Assembly (NCBI RefSeq): GCF_023101765.2
Contig: NC_064214.1
Span: forward strand, 1,060,001-1,124,000
Direction: 5' to 3'
DNA from: Spodoptera frugiperda
Taxonomy: Eukaryota; Arthropoda; Insecta; Lepidoptera; Noctuidae
Length of the DNA stretch: 64,000 nt
Made by a program: the position numbers and the translations under genes. Positions 22,909 to 34,962 of this stretch are shown one piece after another. The first letter of the stretch is position 1. The number at the start of each line of letters is the position of its first letter. The notes under the pieces are model-generated. The model had not been told where the DNA came from and searched no databases. It saw nothing but the letters and a program-made list of their open reading frames with translations.

Positions 22909-23435
22909 TCTAGTCGTGCACAAATATTATAATAATAAATCTGAATACACGAAACTATGCTTAAAATAGTTGGTACTTATTTTAGCTACTGCATCGATAA
23001 TTTATTTTAAATTAAAATGGTAAAATAAAATGACAAACTACAAGCACCGACATTACAGACTACTTTTTGTCTTTTTACTACTAAGAGAAAAACGAAATTA
23101 AATATGAATACCACAGCAAGAATTGGGTCAGCTGTACGTTGAAATGCAAATATATTTTATTTGTTGAATAATTTCATATTCCTGAGACACGCTATGTATT
23201 TGAAGGTATTTTGTTTCTACATTTACTAAGGGTAGCAGGAGTAAGAAATAAATTATTCCATTTAGACATGAATTTGTAAGGTCAACACGTGAACTTGTGC
23301 TCCTTTGTATATAAAGATGAATTTGTAACTGTTGACTTCAACAGACAGTGTAGGGATACATTTTAACATGAAAGTACAAAAACTACCAAAAATATTTCAC
23401 TAAAAACATAAACACGACAAAGGCCTTACAAAAAT
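22909..23435. other. AT-rich noncoding stretch
   Basis: Nothing beyond AT-rich background between a SINE and the next repeat. Confidence 0.6.
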
Positions 23436-23632
23436 CGACTTGAAACAACGCTTGCGTTTTGTTTCTTTGTGTGAGTGAGGTTACTGGAGGCCCAATTAAC
23501 CTCATTCCTAATCTTTTCAAATCCTGATTCCCCAACACATTCCAAACACCCAAAAGGCCAGTAATGTTCTTGTAACGCCTCTAGTGTTTCGGGTGTCCAA
23601 GGGTGACGGTAATTGTTTACCACTAGGTGCCA
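23436..23632 (-). repeat. CACCTGATGGTAAGC repeat family H1, copy 1 (diverged)
   Basis: Minus-strand order: CACCTAGTGGTAAACAATTA, GACACCCGAAACACTAGAGG, CGTTACAAGAACATTACTGG, CCTTTTGGGTGTTTGGAATG, TTGGGCCTCCAGTAACCTCA, CTCACACAAAGAAACAAAAC, GCAAGCGTTGTTTCAAGTCG. It matches the 30146 and 42557 copies. A chance 69-codon frame overlaps it. Confidence 0.65.
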
Positions 23633-24476
23633 CACTCTTCGATTGTCCGTTAATCTATTTGTCAGTTGAAATTATTTTAATTTTGTGTGGTTTAATAAAA
23701 CTCATTTACATTTAATTATCTACCATATTCCGCATAAAAACAGGACAAAACCATAAAAACATTAAAGTCAATTAAAATGAATATAAGAACATGTTAGCAC
23801 GAACATAAACAAGGGTTTAACGCGTCTTTCTTGAGACCTATAAAGCCTTTTATCCCAAAACTTAATATTCAAAAAGGGTCAAACATAAAAATAAAACCTA
23901 GGGTCAAGTGTTTAAGTGTTAAAATATAAGGGTTAAGTTATACGTTGTTTTTACTACGGTCTTAAACCATTTTATAAAATGCTTTTTAGTATTAAAAATA
24001 ATTCATGTTATTATTTTAAGTGAAATAATAAAAAAAGCCTAGAAATATAAAATCAAAAAATATTCCGATATTTTAACATCAACTAAAAATATGTTAAAAC
24101 ATACATTAAAAAAAAATATTAACATAAATAGTTTGGTTAAAATTTTAATATCTATTGAATACACGTCATTGTATTCATAATAAAAAAATGTTGGCTGTAT
24201 TTAAATACCTAACAAAAACGTTGTATACCTAAGCAAATAACATAAAAAAATGAGTTATCCTTTTCAATTTATACGCATATACATGTTGTATATATATACA
24301 AAATGCGTAGATATATTCCCATCCCATACATTAGGAACACCGGTAGTGTTACCATTAATCTTTGTAACACGATGTGAATATCGTCTCATATCCTATTACA
24401 TTATAATACACCATGATTCTGTGTTATTTGAGAATCTGGTACTCAGTTGTTAAAGTGGTCACAAGTATGAATAAGA
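23633..24476. other. Very AT-rich noncoding stretch
   Basis: Contains many A/T runs around 23990-24250. No frame, promoter or repeat head recognised. Confidence 0.6.
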
Positions 24477-24630
24477 CTGCACAGTTGGTGCGGTGGCTGG
24501 GCAACCAGCTGCCTCTCAACGTGTAGCGGGTTTAATTCCCGCACGGAACAACTCTTTGTGTGATCCACAAATTATTATTCCGGGGCTGGGTGTCATGTGT
24601 ATGTGAAATTGTAAGTTTGTAAACATACCT
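24477..24630 (+). mobile_element. tRNA-derived SINE, copy 3 (atypical 3' end)
   Basis: Head GCACAGTTGGTGCGGTGGCT with A-box-like block, GGGCAACCAGCTGCCTCTCA, B box GCGGGTTTAATTCCCGCACG, body CAACTCTTTGTGTGATCCAC, GGGCTGGGTGTCATGTGTAT, AATTGTAAGTTTGTAAACAT. After ACCTGTA it departs from the usual family end (GAGAAAATCCTA...GGGGCAACG) and enters a different sequence that finishes in a LINE-type tail. Confidence 0.85.
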
Positions 24631-24768
24631 GTATGCATAAGTATTCTTGTACCTATTTAACTCATTTGCATGCCAATAATGGTAAATGTGCTGGTCAAAT
24701 TATATTGTGTGTAACACCTATATTATGTACTACATTTAAGCAAATAAATAAATTTGAATTTGAATACC
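24631..24768 (+). repeat. LINE-like tail joined to SINE copy 3
   Basis: TTAACTCATTTGCATGCCAA, AATTATATTGTGTGTAACAC, CTATATTATGTACTACATTT, AAGCAAATAAATAAATTTGA, ATTTGAATA. The ending resembles the 3' tail of moth non-LTR elements. Either a separate LINE tail landed at the SINE, or this is a SINE subfamily with a borrowed LINE tail. Confidence 0.5.
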
Positions 24769-25892
24769 CAAGTTTAAAAAAATCTTTGGTATACGACTAT
24801 TACAATAAAACTAGTAAGAAATGCAAGAACATTATGATCACAAATAAACCTCAAACTCTATTCATTCATTTACATTATAACTCTTACAAGAAACCTAGAG
24901 TAACAGTCTAATATTTCAGCAATATAAACGTAGAACGTAAGTTACAATAGCAAGATAACAAGCCATAATATAAGATTTATATACCATTGCATAGTAACTC
25001 GTATAAATTATACATACAATGCGCAGTAACTATACAATAGTAAAGTACAGTCGAGAACTAACTCCGCAGTGTAATACACTCGAATATTCTACGCCGTCGA
25101 CTTGTGGGTACAATTCATTATTGCAACTACTGGTCTTATATTTTATTCCTCGAATAGGAATTTGTAGAATTCAACGTTTACATTTCGCCAATTGCTTTGA
25201 GATTAACCTAACTTTTGCAGTCTGAATATGGTGGGTTTTGCTTAGTATGTTTTGTAAAATGTATAGTACAAGTGTAACCTTTTTGCAATTTTAGCTACTA
25301 TGTGATATACAATTTTAATAAAATTACTCCATGATAAGGTACCAATACGTCTTATTGGTATTTTTTTATATACAAAAGCGTTGTATTAATGTTTAGCTGA
25401 AAATATATGGTATCTTAAAAGTCACTTAAGTAAAATCTTTGAACGTTCTTATATACGCTAAATAAACGTTATATCTTATTTACCTACGCACTGCAGTCCT
25501 CATACAATTTGCAAAAACACTTACCTAAAACAAACGAAAAAGGTTGCAAGATTTTACAACCTTCACACTAAAACTTACTCATTTAACTCTAAAACAATAA
25601 ATAACAAACCACTTTCATTAAATAAACATAAGTATCATGAATCTAGTAACATCACAAGCGTTTACACAAAGAATTTAAACAAGCAAATAAATGTGTTGTG
25701 CGTGTCGTAGCACTTTCGTAGCGCTACGCCGTAGCAAATGATAACATTCACAAACATAAATCGTAGCACTTATAAACACGCACTGAAATCACTTGGCATG
25801 AGTTATGGGGACACCTTAGTGTCAGGGTTAATTTTGAATTATAGTTTTATACTTTACTGCAGTTTATTTAAAGTATAATTTTATTTTAAAGT
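24769..25892. other. AT-rich noncoding stretch with a CGTAGC cluster at 25705-25768
   Basis: The cluster holds CGTAGCAC (twice), CGTAGCA and the 12-bp palindrome CGTAGCGCTACG at 25717-25728. Elsewhere there is only AT-rich background. Two frames (24633-24911 and 25019-25225) show no motif. Confidence 0.5.
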
Positions 25893-26068
25893 TTTTAACC
25901 GATTTCTAAAAAGGAGGTCCTCGGTTTGACCTGTGTATATAATATTATGTATGTTTATGTGTGCGCTATTATCTCGCGTTTGGCTGAACCGATGATGCTT
26001 GTCTTGTGATGGTTTTCAGCATAGTACTTTTCAGACTTAGGAGAAGGTTTTAAATTAAAAAGGCGGTT
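25893..26068 (-). repeat. Helitron-like repeat (GAACCTCCTCCTTTTT/GTCGGTTAAAA type)
   Basis: TTTTTAACCGATTTCTAAAA, AGGAGGTCCTCGGTTTGACC, TATGTATGTTTATGTGTGCG, CTCGCGTTTGGCTGAACCGA, GATGGTTTTCAGCATAGTAC, AGGCGGTTAAAA. Its left end is a diverged inverse of the right end of the block ending at 48630 (GAACCTCCTCC...GTCGGTTAAAA). Confidence 0.55.
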
Positions 26069-26349
26069 AAAATGTAACAGGTCTGTACTTTTAGTTTTTT
26101 GCTTGAACTGTTGATTATTGATGTGTTTATGAACCTAATTGCGAGAAGCAAAAAATCTTATTCAATAAAGTGAGTCCTGTATAACTTTTTATTAAAATAT
26201 TATTCAAATACCAAAAATAATATTCTATTTAAACAAACCTTACAATGTACAATTAATTAATATTAAATTACAATTCAAATAAAATATCCTGCGGCTGTGT
26301 GTGGTTTCGAATGATGTTACCGCACAATATTGACACTTCAAGCTCAGGC

Positions 26350-26476
26350 TTTGTAAACAGCATATCGAAATATACAAAACCAGTGTATCATGACCCCACT
26401 TTATAGAACATTTCCGTGCATTCAACGATCCGATTATACTGGTTTGTGTAGCTTGATAAGTAGCCGTATGTACAAA
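26350..26476. mobile_element. MITE family M1, copy 2 (127 bp)
   Basis: The left end TTTGTAAACAGCATATCGAA, then ATACAAAACCAGTGTATCAT, pairs with the inverted right end, whose reverse complement reads TTTGTACATACGGCTACTTA and then CAAGCTACACAAACCAGTAT. The interior CATTTCCGTGCATTCAACGA is the inverse of the interior of copy 1. Arms are about 36 bp with several mismatches. Noncoding. Confidence 0.7.
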
Positions 26477-27576
26477 CGACCGCATTTCAAATTATACCTT
26501 CCAGTATATAGTGACCTCTCAATACACAAATGTTATATTTGTTGGAAGGCCAGATTATGTTGGTACTACACAGTCGGTTATGCTGACGTTCTGCAAAGTA
26601 ATTACTACCAGTATTTACTTGGTTCTTGTTTTAATCGAACTAAGGTATAAGGTTATATATCTTAAATAATGCTTTTAGTAAATTGTAGGTTGTATTAAAT
26701 AAATATTTGGAAATTGATTTAGCGCGAAAAATGTCATAATGTACCTAATTTATAATCCTAGTTTTAGGAATTTGTAGATATACTTATACCTCGTTTTAAT
26801 CTGAAACATTCATTAGTATATACTACGAAACAGTGATTTATGTACATACATACTCTATTAATAAATAAATAAATAAAATAAGGCATTAATAATATGTTCC
26901 TATATAAATATTTTATTTTAACTTTAACTACACATAAAATAATAAGATCCGACAGGCAAACTATATATGTATAGTTTTGTTGGACATTACTCCATTTTAT
27001 AAGTTATACCATGTACCTTTTACTAAATAATTAAAATAATTCTTCAAAAGTCTACTCGAATTCCACGAATTAAAACTCAGCTACCTAAATCTGGCGCAAT
27101 TAACACACTCGGCAAATCCTTGACGAATTCAAGTTTTCTCGCATCTCGCCATTTACATACTGCTTAAATGTAAATGAAGGAACAAGAGACATTACATTCG
27201 CAAATAAGATTATTAAAATTACTAACTTCACCATCTTCTTGAAGTAACGTTGCTTAAAATTTCATCACAAAATATATGTCAACGGTTTACTCATCCATCC
27301 ATCTTTTCTCCGCTTAGTAAATCGTAACAATATTATTTAATCTGTATCGTGAAAGGGGCAAAAAGGACTGATATTATTAATAGATGTATGAGTATTTCGG
27401 TATTTTTTAGAATGTCAACATTAGGCTACTGAGATTTAAAATTGGTTGTTTAATAAAAAAACTACATACCAAAAATAACAATTATTCATTGTACTGCCTG
27501 TATCTACCCACTGATAGTTTAGAAGTCAGTGCCACAAGTACTAAACAAAATTATATTAAATGTTTTTGGGAAGTCA
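26477..27576. other. AT-rich noncoding stretch
   Basis: An (AAAT)n microsatellite-like run lies near 26860-26880. No other feature supported. Confidence 0.6.
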
Positions 27577-27750
27577 TTTTTTTATGGAATAGGAGGTAAA
27601 CGAGCATACGAGTCACCTGATGGTAAGCGATCAGCGCCGCCCATGGACACCCGCAACACCAGAGGAATCACAGGTGCGTTGCCAGCCTTTTTAAGGAGTA
27701 TGCTCTTTTCTTGAAGGTTTGAAGGTCGTATCGGTCAAGTCAGGTGACAG
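27577..27750 (+). repeat. CACCTGATGGTAAGC repeat family H1, copy 2
   Basis: TTTTTTTATGGAATAGGAGG, ACGAGTCACCTGATGGTAAG, CGATCAGCGCCGCCCATGGA, CACCCGCAACACCAGAGGAA, CACAGGTGCGTTGCCAGCCT, TTTTAAGGAGTATGCTC, TTGAAGGTTTGAAGGTCGTA. It shares its second half with copy 5 at 61294 rather than with 30146, so at least two subfamilies exist. A 61-codon frame across it is fortuitous. Confidence 0.7.
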
Positions 27751-29112
27751 TACATTACTGGACTATAGGACATGAGTCTTCTCTACATAAGATGGTTTGC
27801 CATAATTTACGCGCTCGTTAAACACTCTTAGCAACCAAATCCCTTCTTTGCATATTTTCTTCTTACTGCGCATGAATGCCCCAAAATATAGCAATGCTTC
27901 TAGTGCTGTTAGAACAACAATTAACCTCTAGAGTTCTGACAATATGAAGCGAAATTCCATTGCCAGACTGGCAACACCGCTTGTCTGAGAAAATAATGTA
28001 CTTACTGCAAGTTTCACACTTCTGTAGTACATTTTACAGTACGGGCCAGTATTCACCAACTTTACAATCTAGCCTCAGACACAAGACCGAGATTTCAGTT
28101 CCTTCGTTCCTTAGACTTAACCTAATTCACCAAGATATCATTGAAAATTTATAAAAATTTTCCGACTACTCGTACTAGTCGCCTAATGTGCACCAGCACT
28201 TAGCGTTACGTCAGGCTCTATTCTTGCGCGTTCCATTTTGTACACAATACTATTTTCGTACGTGAAAAGCTCGCCTGGACCCAAGTTTCTTTTTATCCAG
28301 TTACATCTAGTTTGATCAAGATCTTTTGTGACCGTGCTCTTATTTACGTTTTGAACTTTGTTCGAAAAAGCAAGTTAGTATGAAAGACTTTAATTTAAAA
28401 AAGTTTTCACTGAAGATAGTCTTCAGGTACGAACTTTAATCCTGTACTGAATAGAATAATAAATTAAGTAATTAGTTAAACGAAGACGAGATTTTCTTAA
28501 CTGGAAATATTACGAAACTGCGTTAAAATTTAGAAATAAGTCTTTAGTTTTATTAAATTTTACCTTTTCCTAACTAACTCTACAATAAGATATTGTTATA
28601 TCAGAATTTATATAAAACTAACTATACTTAGCATACAGAGTGCAAACGCATGCAGTTTTAATTAGAAAGCGAGGAAGAAAATGTGCAGAATCATTTTATT
28701 AAATTGACATGAGGCTGGAAACTCATATAATTGATAAATGCAGTACAACACAAAAGGAGACTGGCGTGCAGGCAGTCATATAGAATTAAAAGACAGAAAG
28801 AGCATTGGATCGTGAACATCAGTATGTGAGCATTATTTCAATAAGTCGAGCAAATATAGATGAAAAACGTAGTTTAATGAAGACGCTACGTTATTACCAA
28901 AAAAATTATAATTGAAATTAAATTAAAGTAAAATAAAACTAACCCTGTACGTAGTAATTAATAAGCTTGAGTTTTTACAATCAACGAACTCAATAATGAT
29001 GTTCTCATAAAACTTCTCATTTGATAAACATCTAAAATAAGTATTAAAGATTAAATTAATGTCTTCAATCTACAGTTTAGTTGAAAATAATTGGTCATGA
29101 GATCAATTAAGT
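27751..29112. other. Noncoding stretch
   Basis: Average-to-low GC, no repeat with a second copy. The 64-codon frame at 27960-28154 has no motif. Confidence 0.5.
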
Positions 29113-29146
29113 ATGCTTACCACCAGGCGAGATAGTCACCGAACGA
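29113..29146 (-). repeat. Short fragment of the CGCCTGGTGGTAAGC repeat
   Basis: Minus strand: GTGACTATCTCGCCTGGTGG followed by TAAGCATAC. It matches 8133-8180. Confidence 0.45.
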
Positions 29147-30145
29147 CGACCTATCAAATACCTATATAAAAAAAAAGTTGGTGAACCGAACTAAATTGAA
29201 TGATGGTTGCACACACAGACGACTGATCTTAGTAACTGATTTCGTCAGTGATATATAGTAAATTACATACCACAATGCACATGGACCATTAGAAGAATTT
29301 CTTCGAAATCGAGTACTTAATGGCTTCGAACAATCCACTTTGACATAAGCAAAGTCTTTGACTTTCAAAGACGTTTTAGTTATGCGAATAGGTTAATTTA
29401 GAAGTTTGGATTCAATTTTAATATAACCAAACTTCTAACTATTATTATTATAATTTCATTTATGAGCAGCATTACGTAGTTTCAATTTGATTTGTTGTGA
29501 GCCTCGTTTTGTAACCAGTATATATATGGAAAATGGTTTAAAGAAGTATATTTAGTTAACAAACCAAAATACAGAGATACTTTGTTAAGTAGCTTGATGT
29601 CTCACTTAACAAGGTTTCACTGATATGGTGCATCACTAATCGGTTTCGTGTAGATATTTAAATGACATGGTTTATATAGAAAATTTTACCATTTTCTCAA
29701 TTAAAAAAAATAACCTAAAAACACATAACACTAAATCGCAGCAGTACCGCATTAAATTTCTTTATCAACAACAATTATTACAAGCCGTAAACCGATACTT
29801 CGACTAAGTTATACTAAACAAGCAGAGAATAAATTACCCGTAATTTAAAACAAACGTTTCTAAGAAAATCTTTTAAAAGAATACCGATATTATGGAGTGG
29901 AATATCGCCATTCACTTGGAGGATATTTAAGAAGAAATTCGCTGACTTGTTATTGGTTCGAAAGATCAATTTTACTGAAATGCGTGATACATCAAAGGTT
30001 GAGACAGACTTAAGTCAAGTGTCATTCTTAAGCTACAAAGTCAGTAGGCACTTGTCATTCATGCTGATTCATCGAATTCCGCGGATTGAAAATGTTATAC
30101 TAATAAACTTGAAAGCATTTTTCATTGATGTTTGGTTTATTTATT
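29147..30145. other. AT-rich noncoding stretch
   Basis: Nothing supported. The frames here (68 and 66 codons) show no domain or splice signal. Confidence 0.55.
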
Positions 30146-30415
30146 AGGTTTTTTTTATGGTGAGCAGACGGGTCACCTGATGGTAAGCAATCGCTGCCGC
30201 CGATAGACACCCGAAACACAAGAGCAATTACAATTGCGTTGTCGGCCTTTTGGAGATTAAGAATTTAAGGGTTATTGGGGAATCGGGTATTGGAAAGGGG
30301 GTAATTGGGCTTCCAGTAACCTCACTCACACAACAAAACACAACGGAAGCGTTGTTTCACGTCGGTTTTCTGTGAGGCCGTGGTATCACTCCGGTCGCAT
30401 GGCTCTCCCACACTT
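30146..30415 (+). repeat. CACCTGATGGTAAGC repeat family H1, copy 3 (most complete)
   Basis: TTTTTTTTATGGTGAGCAGA, CGGGTCACCTGATGGTAAGC, ATCGCTGCCGCCGATAGACA, CCCGAAACACAAGAGCAATT, GCGTTGTCGGCCTTTTGGAG, TTGGGCTTCCAGTAACCTCA, CTCACACAACAAAACACAAC, GTTGTTTCACGTCGGTTTTC, TGTGAGGCCGTGGTATCACT, ATGGCTCTCCCACACTT. About 270 bp, and colinear with the minus-strand copy at 42557. I see no terminal inverted repeats; class unresolved. Confidence 0.75.
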
Positions 30416-31377
30416 ATCATTAATTTGAATTAATTTGTAAAGAACACCCTACAATTCTCATCATAGTATAAGCAACAGAACTTCCACTAAAAGAAAACTG
30501 AACTGAACTGAAATAGTTACAATAAATTAGGTAATAATAAGATTGCAATCGCTACAATTTATAATCATAACCATCATTTCGTTTAGCATATTTTGCGAAA
30601 ACATGTAATTACATTACGTTTAAAAATGAAAAAAAAAAGATTAATTATGTAATAGTAATTACATAAATCATCTAAAATAACATTCTAGTAATTTCTTTAA
30701 AACTTTTATTAAGCTACTAATTAATCTAGTAACATTTTTAATCATTACTCTTCGAATAACACCACACAATCATTCCTTACTTAATTCATTCGACGATTAA
30801 TGTACCAGTCTTGTAATGGTCCCAAAAATGCTTAATTTGCGCCGGTAATAAATGAATCTTCTTTATTGTCTAATTAAAAGGATCTTTAATCATGTTTTAT
30901 GGAGTAAAACATTCCATTAAAGGAGTAAGTATCTTCATTAAAATGTACCACAATCTATTATGTGAAATAAACTCGAGGATGGTGCTCGATTCCCGTCATT
31001 ATAATCATAATAACTATTAACTAAGAAAACTAAAAGGTTCATTTAATTTAATTCCGTTTATAATGAGGGTAAAATACACCCATCTATTTTTGTCTTCGCT
31101 TTTCATAACAAAAGGAAACATTAGAATAAAATAATGAACTTAAATGTAATATTATAACTTTATTTTATTTTAAATGCTACGTGTTTGTTATCTAAGTGTA
31201 AATCTGTGACGTAAGCAATATAATAGTGCATTTTATTTACGCTTGCAAATATAATTAAATGTAGGCATGAATTGTGCGTATAATGTAGTTCAACCCATTT
31301 ACATAGGCTTGGTCTGAAACAAAAATTAAGAAATAAATAGTTTGATATAATTAAATAATGAGCACAGTTTGAGTTTT
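30416..31377. other. AT-rich noncoding stretch
   Basis: Background only, with A/T runs. Confidence 0.6.
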
Positions 31378-31524
31378 TGTTCCATAGCACACATCCATAG
31401 CACGCATCTTTCCATATAAAAAAACATAACTTAGTTGAGTCCGTTTTCACAGTGCTAAGCTAAGTCAAGCAACGCATCCACAGCAACGTAGCATAGCACA
31501 TCTCTGGTGGATAAGCACGCTAAC
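31378..31524. mobile_element. MITE family M2, copy 1 (left end lost)
   Basis: TCCATAGCACACATCCATAG, CACGCATCTTTCCATATAAA, CAGTGCTAAGCTAAGTCAAG, CAACGCATCCACAGCAACGT, AGCATAGCACATCTCTGGTG, GATAAGCACGCTAAC. It matches the middle and right end of the fuller copy at 54028. Confidence 0.65.
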
Positions 31525-33837
31525 TTTGAATCTAAAAAATGTCCTTGACATTCACCTCCTGCTATTTTATAACGAAGCTAGTAAAACGATACAAAATATA
31601 CAACGTATAATATTTATATTTCAGTAAAGCAATGACAGTGGCCATTAATATTAGCAAGTTCATTGACACAAAGGACAAAAGATACAATAACAAAGCCTAC
31701 TTTTTAAAAATAAAACAATTGTAGTAAGAAAACAAGGTGGTGTTGTCGAGACTGTAAATTAGTCGGCTAGACACCACTATCTGGCGGATATCCGTTGTCT
31801 ATAAATTAAGGAACGCTTGTGTAAAGTCGGTAAGGAAGTAGGAATTTTTGTGTGCTCTGTTTATGAAGTTGTTGTGGAGAGTTTCGTAGAATTTTTACAT
31901 TGAAATTGAAAGGTGTAAGGCGTAAAATACAGAAATGTTGTCTGATAATTAGTTTTAGTTTTAATTAGAGTTCATCTTATATACATACGTCTTGTGTGAA
32001 CAGCCAAAACAAAATGTTAACCTGAAACTTATTTTTTTTTAAAGAACGCTTTGGCATATAAGTTTTAATGTGTTCGTTTATAAAGCATTCTAACAGAAAT
32101 AGTTAGAAAACTACTTAATTTGCTACCCCATATCATTTTGAGTTTCCAAAAAAAAAATGTTATGTAATGTTTTTTTATCTTTTTTATTTAGAGACTTTTG
32201 TTGAATGAAATTACAAGTACTTCTATTATTTTTATAGCTTACTAGCTACTTCAATAAAAAAGAAATTATAAACGTCTTGTGAATACAGATAAATATACCG
32301 TAAAAATCGAGAGCAAAAGGTAGAAATGATGTATTACGTGAGGCATGAGGCATGAACGTTTCAACTCCTTCGAATTTGGCACAAAAGCCGATCATTGACC
32401 GATTCCCAGTACTTTTGGTATTGTCAAGTATATGTAGGTGACACACGTCGAATTATGATGAAGGATAAAGTATTATTATTGAGCTCAACCAGATGTGGAT
32501 ATTCGATATTTTGTTAGGAGTCGCATTTCTTAGTACAAGTGAAATAAATATTTAAAAGTATATTTACTTGATTTGTACCTTATCCACTTTAATTTACAGA
32601 CACAAATGAATTGGCTTCAGCTCAATTCTCTAAAGTACGACTGCTAAAAATGTTCTTAATTTCTACTGGATAATATATAATTAAAAATTTGACTAAAATT
32701 AAGCCATGGATCTTTCTAAACGCTTAATATAATACTTATGAAAAAAATAGACCCACTTTTATTATAAAATTAACAATTTAATTATAACTTTAGTGAGATA
32801 TACTAAATTAATTATTATGTTATCAGCTAATAAAATAATAATTAAAATTAATAACTTACTAACCTTGTTGTCTATAACTTTAGTATTTACACATAATTCG
32901 TCCTATTCAATAATAGTAATAAATAGTTTCTAGTACTAGGTAACTTCATTATGAATTCAAGTCCCTTCGGCCGACACTAAGTCACTACTAGGTATTGTTT
33001 ACTGAATTCAAGACACGTACGAGAAGGGATCGTAACTCGAATCCGCAGAAATAGTTTGGTCATAGTTAATCAGCGTTCATTAGGCTCATGGCCCTCTAGA
33101 TACATAGAAGAATAATGTAGAACAAATATAAATATTGCATGTAACTACTTATAATTTTGCTACAGAATAATTGACCTTAAAGTCGATAGTATTTCGGTTG
33201 AAATTTAATTTTAGTTTGAAAATAAATATGTGCTAGTATTGTTTTACGCCTAAGAGCTGGTCCTTTACTAGTCATTTAAATACACGTAATATAATATAAG
33301 GTTGCTGACAGACGTTATTTTTATCTTCTATAAAAATCCTTCTGATGACTCATTCAAAACACTTGAGTGTATTTCAGAGATTTATGTCTGAAAAGATTTT
33401 ACGTCAAATTAGGGACATTCTTCGTTAATTATTTGCATTTAAAAAATAAGCAAAACTTCCGCCTTGTCATTCAGCTCAACTACAAATTTTACTTTCCACA
33501 TTTCGACGTCCTCCAAAAACAGACATTGCAAATATTCCACGAAAATATAACGCTCAACTTGTTATTATTAGTCATTCAAATATCTAAAATCAATTTTAAC
33601 ACCCAAAGCCAAAGGTTGAATTTGTATCTGGCATAAAATACTTCATTGTACGCATGGATGGACGAAATCGACAACCTTTCAAGTGTATAACGCCTCAATG
33701 GAACCATAACGTCTAGTTCACGAGGTGTGGATTTGAACCCAAGGAAGCATTCATGAGGATAAACGTCATTCTATGAACATTTATTAACTCTACTGCGATC
33801 GGTAATCTTATTGATGACAATATGGTAGATATCTATT
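31525..33837. other. AT-rich noncoding stretch
   Basis: More than 2 kb without a supported feature. The frames at 32246-32446 and 33367-33636 have no motif. GAGGCATGAGGCATGA at 32340-32355 is a trivial tandem. Confidence 0.55.
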
Positions 33838-34142
33838 TTTTATTTTAATATCCGTCTTGTACATTATTTTAAAATATTAAATATGAAGTATTTTTTATTT
33901 TATTACGGAAATAAATAGTTTCTAAGATAAATTGATTTGAAATGTCGTGTGACGTCACATTTTACACGTAGATATGACATATTCGGTCCTTTAACTTCCT
34001 TAAACTTTGATTCGTTTTATCTAAGTATTGTATCTTATATATGACAAAGAAACAAATACGTGTCTTATATTTCTGCATTACATAACAGACGTACTAAAAA
34101 AAATGTAATTTTCATACCTCGTCATCATCCCTATTGCTATAC
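33838..34142. mobile_element. MITE-like family M3, copy 1
   Basis: Left end TTTTTTATTTTAATATCCGT, CTTGTACATTATTTTAAAAT; middle CGTGTGACGTCACATTTTAC, ACGTAGATATGACATATTCG, GTCCTTTAACTT; right end TTTTCATACCTCGTCATCAT, CCCTATTGC. Copies at 39740 (inverted), 55960 and 60716 (fragment). The family carries a TGACGTCA palindrome in copies 1 and 3. No coding frame. Confidence 0.6.
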
Positions 34143-34675
34143 CTAGTCATAAGCAAAACAAAATAAAACACATTAATTAATTAGCAAAATTCATTATTAA
34201 AAATAAGTAGGTAATAACTTCAATTGTAATTAAGTAAAGAGTTTTAAACACGTTCTAAACACATTTTCGGACGTGATGAATTAAAAATATTACTAATTAA
34301 TTTCGCAATAAAAGAACGTATAATAAGAAAAATGCCCTCTCCAGCCCACATACTTCACACCTCCGGGTCTATGCAGTCTGAGTCGCAATACAGTCGATCA
34401 CGCAAGAGTTCCTTCACCTTTGACCCGACAAACAAATTCAATCTAAGTCATTATACCTACCCCCATTTTAGTAGGCTGTGGTTGAATGCACTTTGCACCA
34501 TTACAGGCTTGCATGCCATTCTGTTACTTAAGTTTCGTTTATGCATTATTTTTAATAGAAGAGAGTTTTTGTGGTTTTATGTTTGGTTGATTACATGGCT
34601 AGGAAATGGTTTGAGGTGATTTATAGTTTTGTTTTTCATAATAATGTACTTATTTTTGTAAAAATATATAGAGTT
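34143..34675. other. Noncoding stretch with an unassigned 95-codon frame
   Basis: The frame at 34332-34619 (+) begins MPSPAHILHTSGSMQSESQY and is Ser-rich at first and hydrophobic later. The start context AAAAATGCC is acceptable, but no splice donor, promoter or known motif supports a gene. Treated as unproven. Confidence 0.3.
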
Positions 34676-34795
34676 TAGAAAGTCTTCATTTAGAGACCAG
34701 ATTGTCACGCGCCAATTTAAAAGTGCCCTTAACCGACTAGCGTGCATGAAAAGACTGATGACTGTTGATGAAGTAAAAGAGGTATGAGTTATAAG
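34676..34795 (+). repeat. Possible LINE fragment
   Basis: CACGCGCCAATTTAAAAGTG, CCGACTAGCGTGCATGAAAA, GACTGATGACTGTTGATGAA, GTAAAAGAGGTATG. It resembles a motif often seen in moth repeats. Single copy here, class uncertain. Confidence 0.3.
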
Positions 34796-34962
34796 TTATG
34801 TATGTAAGTTTTATAAAAAATCTGAGCTTTTACTACTAAAATACTAAAATTATAATGTTGATGTTTCGTCTTGATTTAAGCAATACCTACATAATAAGGA
34901 AGACGAATTTCATAACCGTATTTCATAAATACATTAAATAGCGACAAAAGTTATTTTTGGAC

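Noticed and set aside
23426..23635. 69-codon minus-strand frame as a gene
   Set aside because: It lies wholly inside a copy of the H1 interspersed repeat that recurs at 30146 and 42557.
34332..34619. 95-codon frame starting MPSPAHILHT as a small secreted or membrane protein
   Set aside because: Ser-rich start and hydrophobic end are suggestive, but there is no signal-peptide layout, promoter or splice site; left as unproven.
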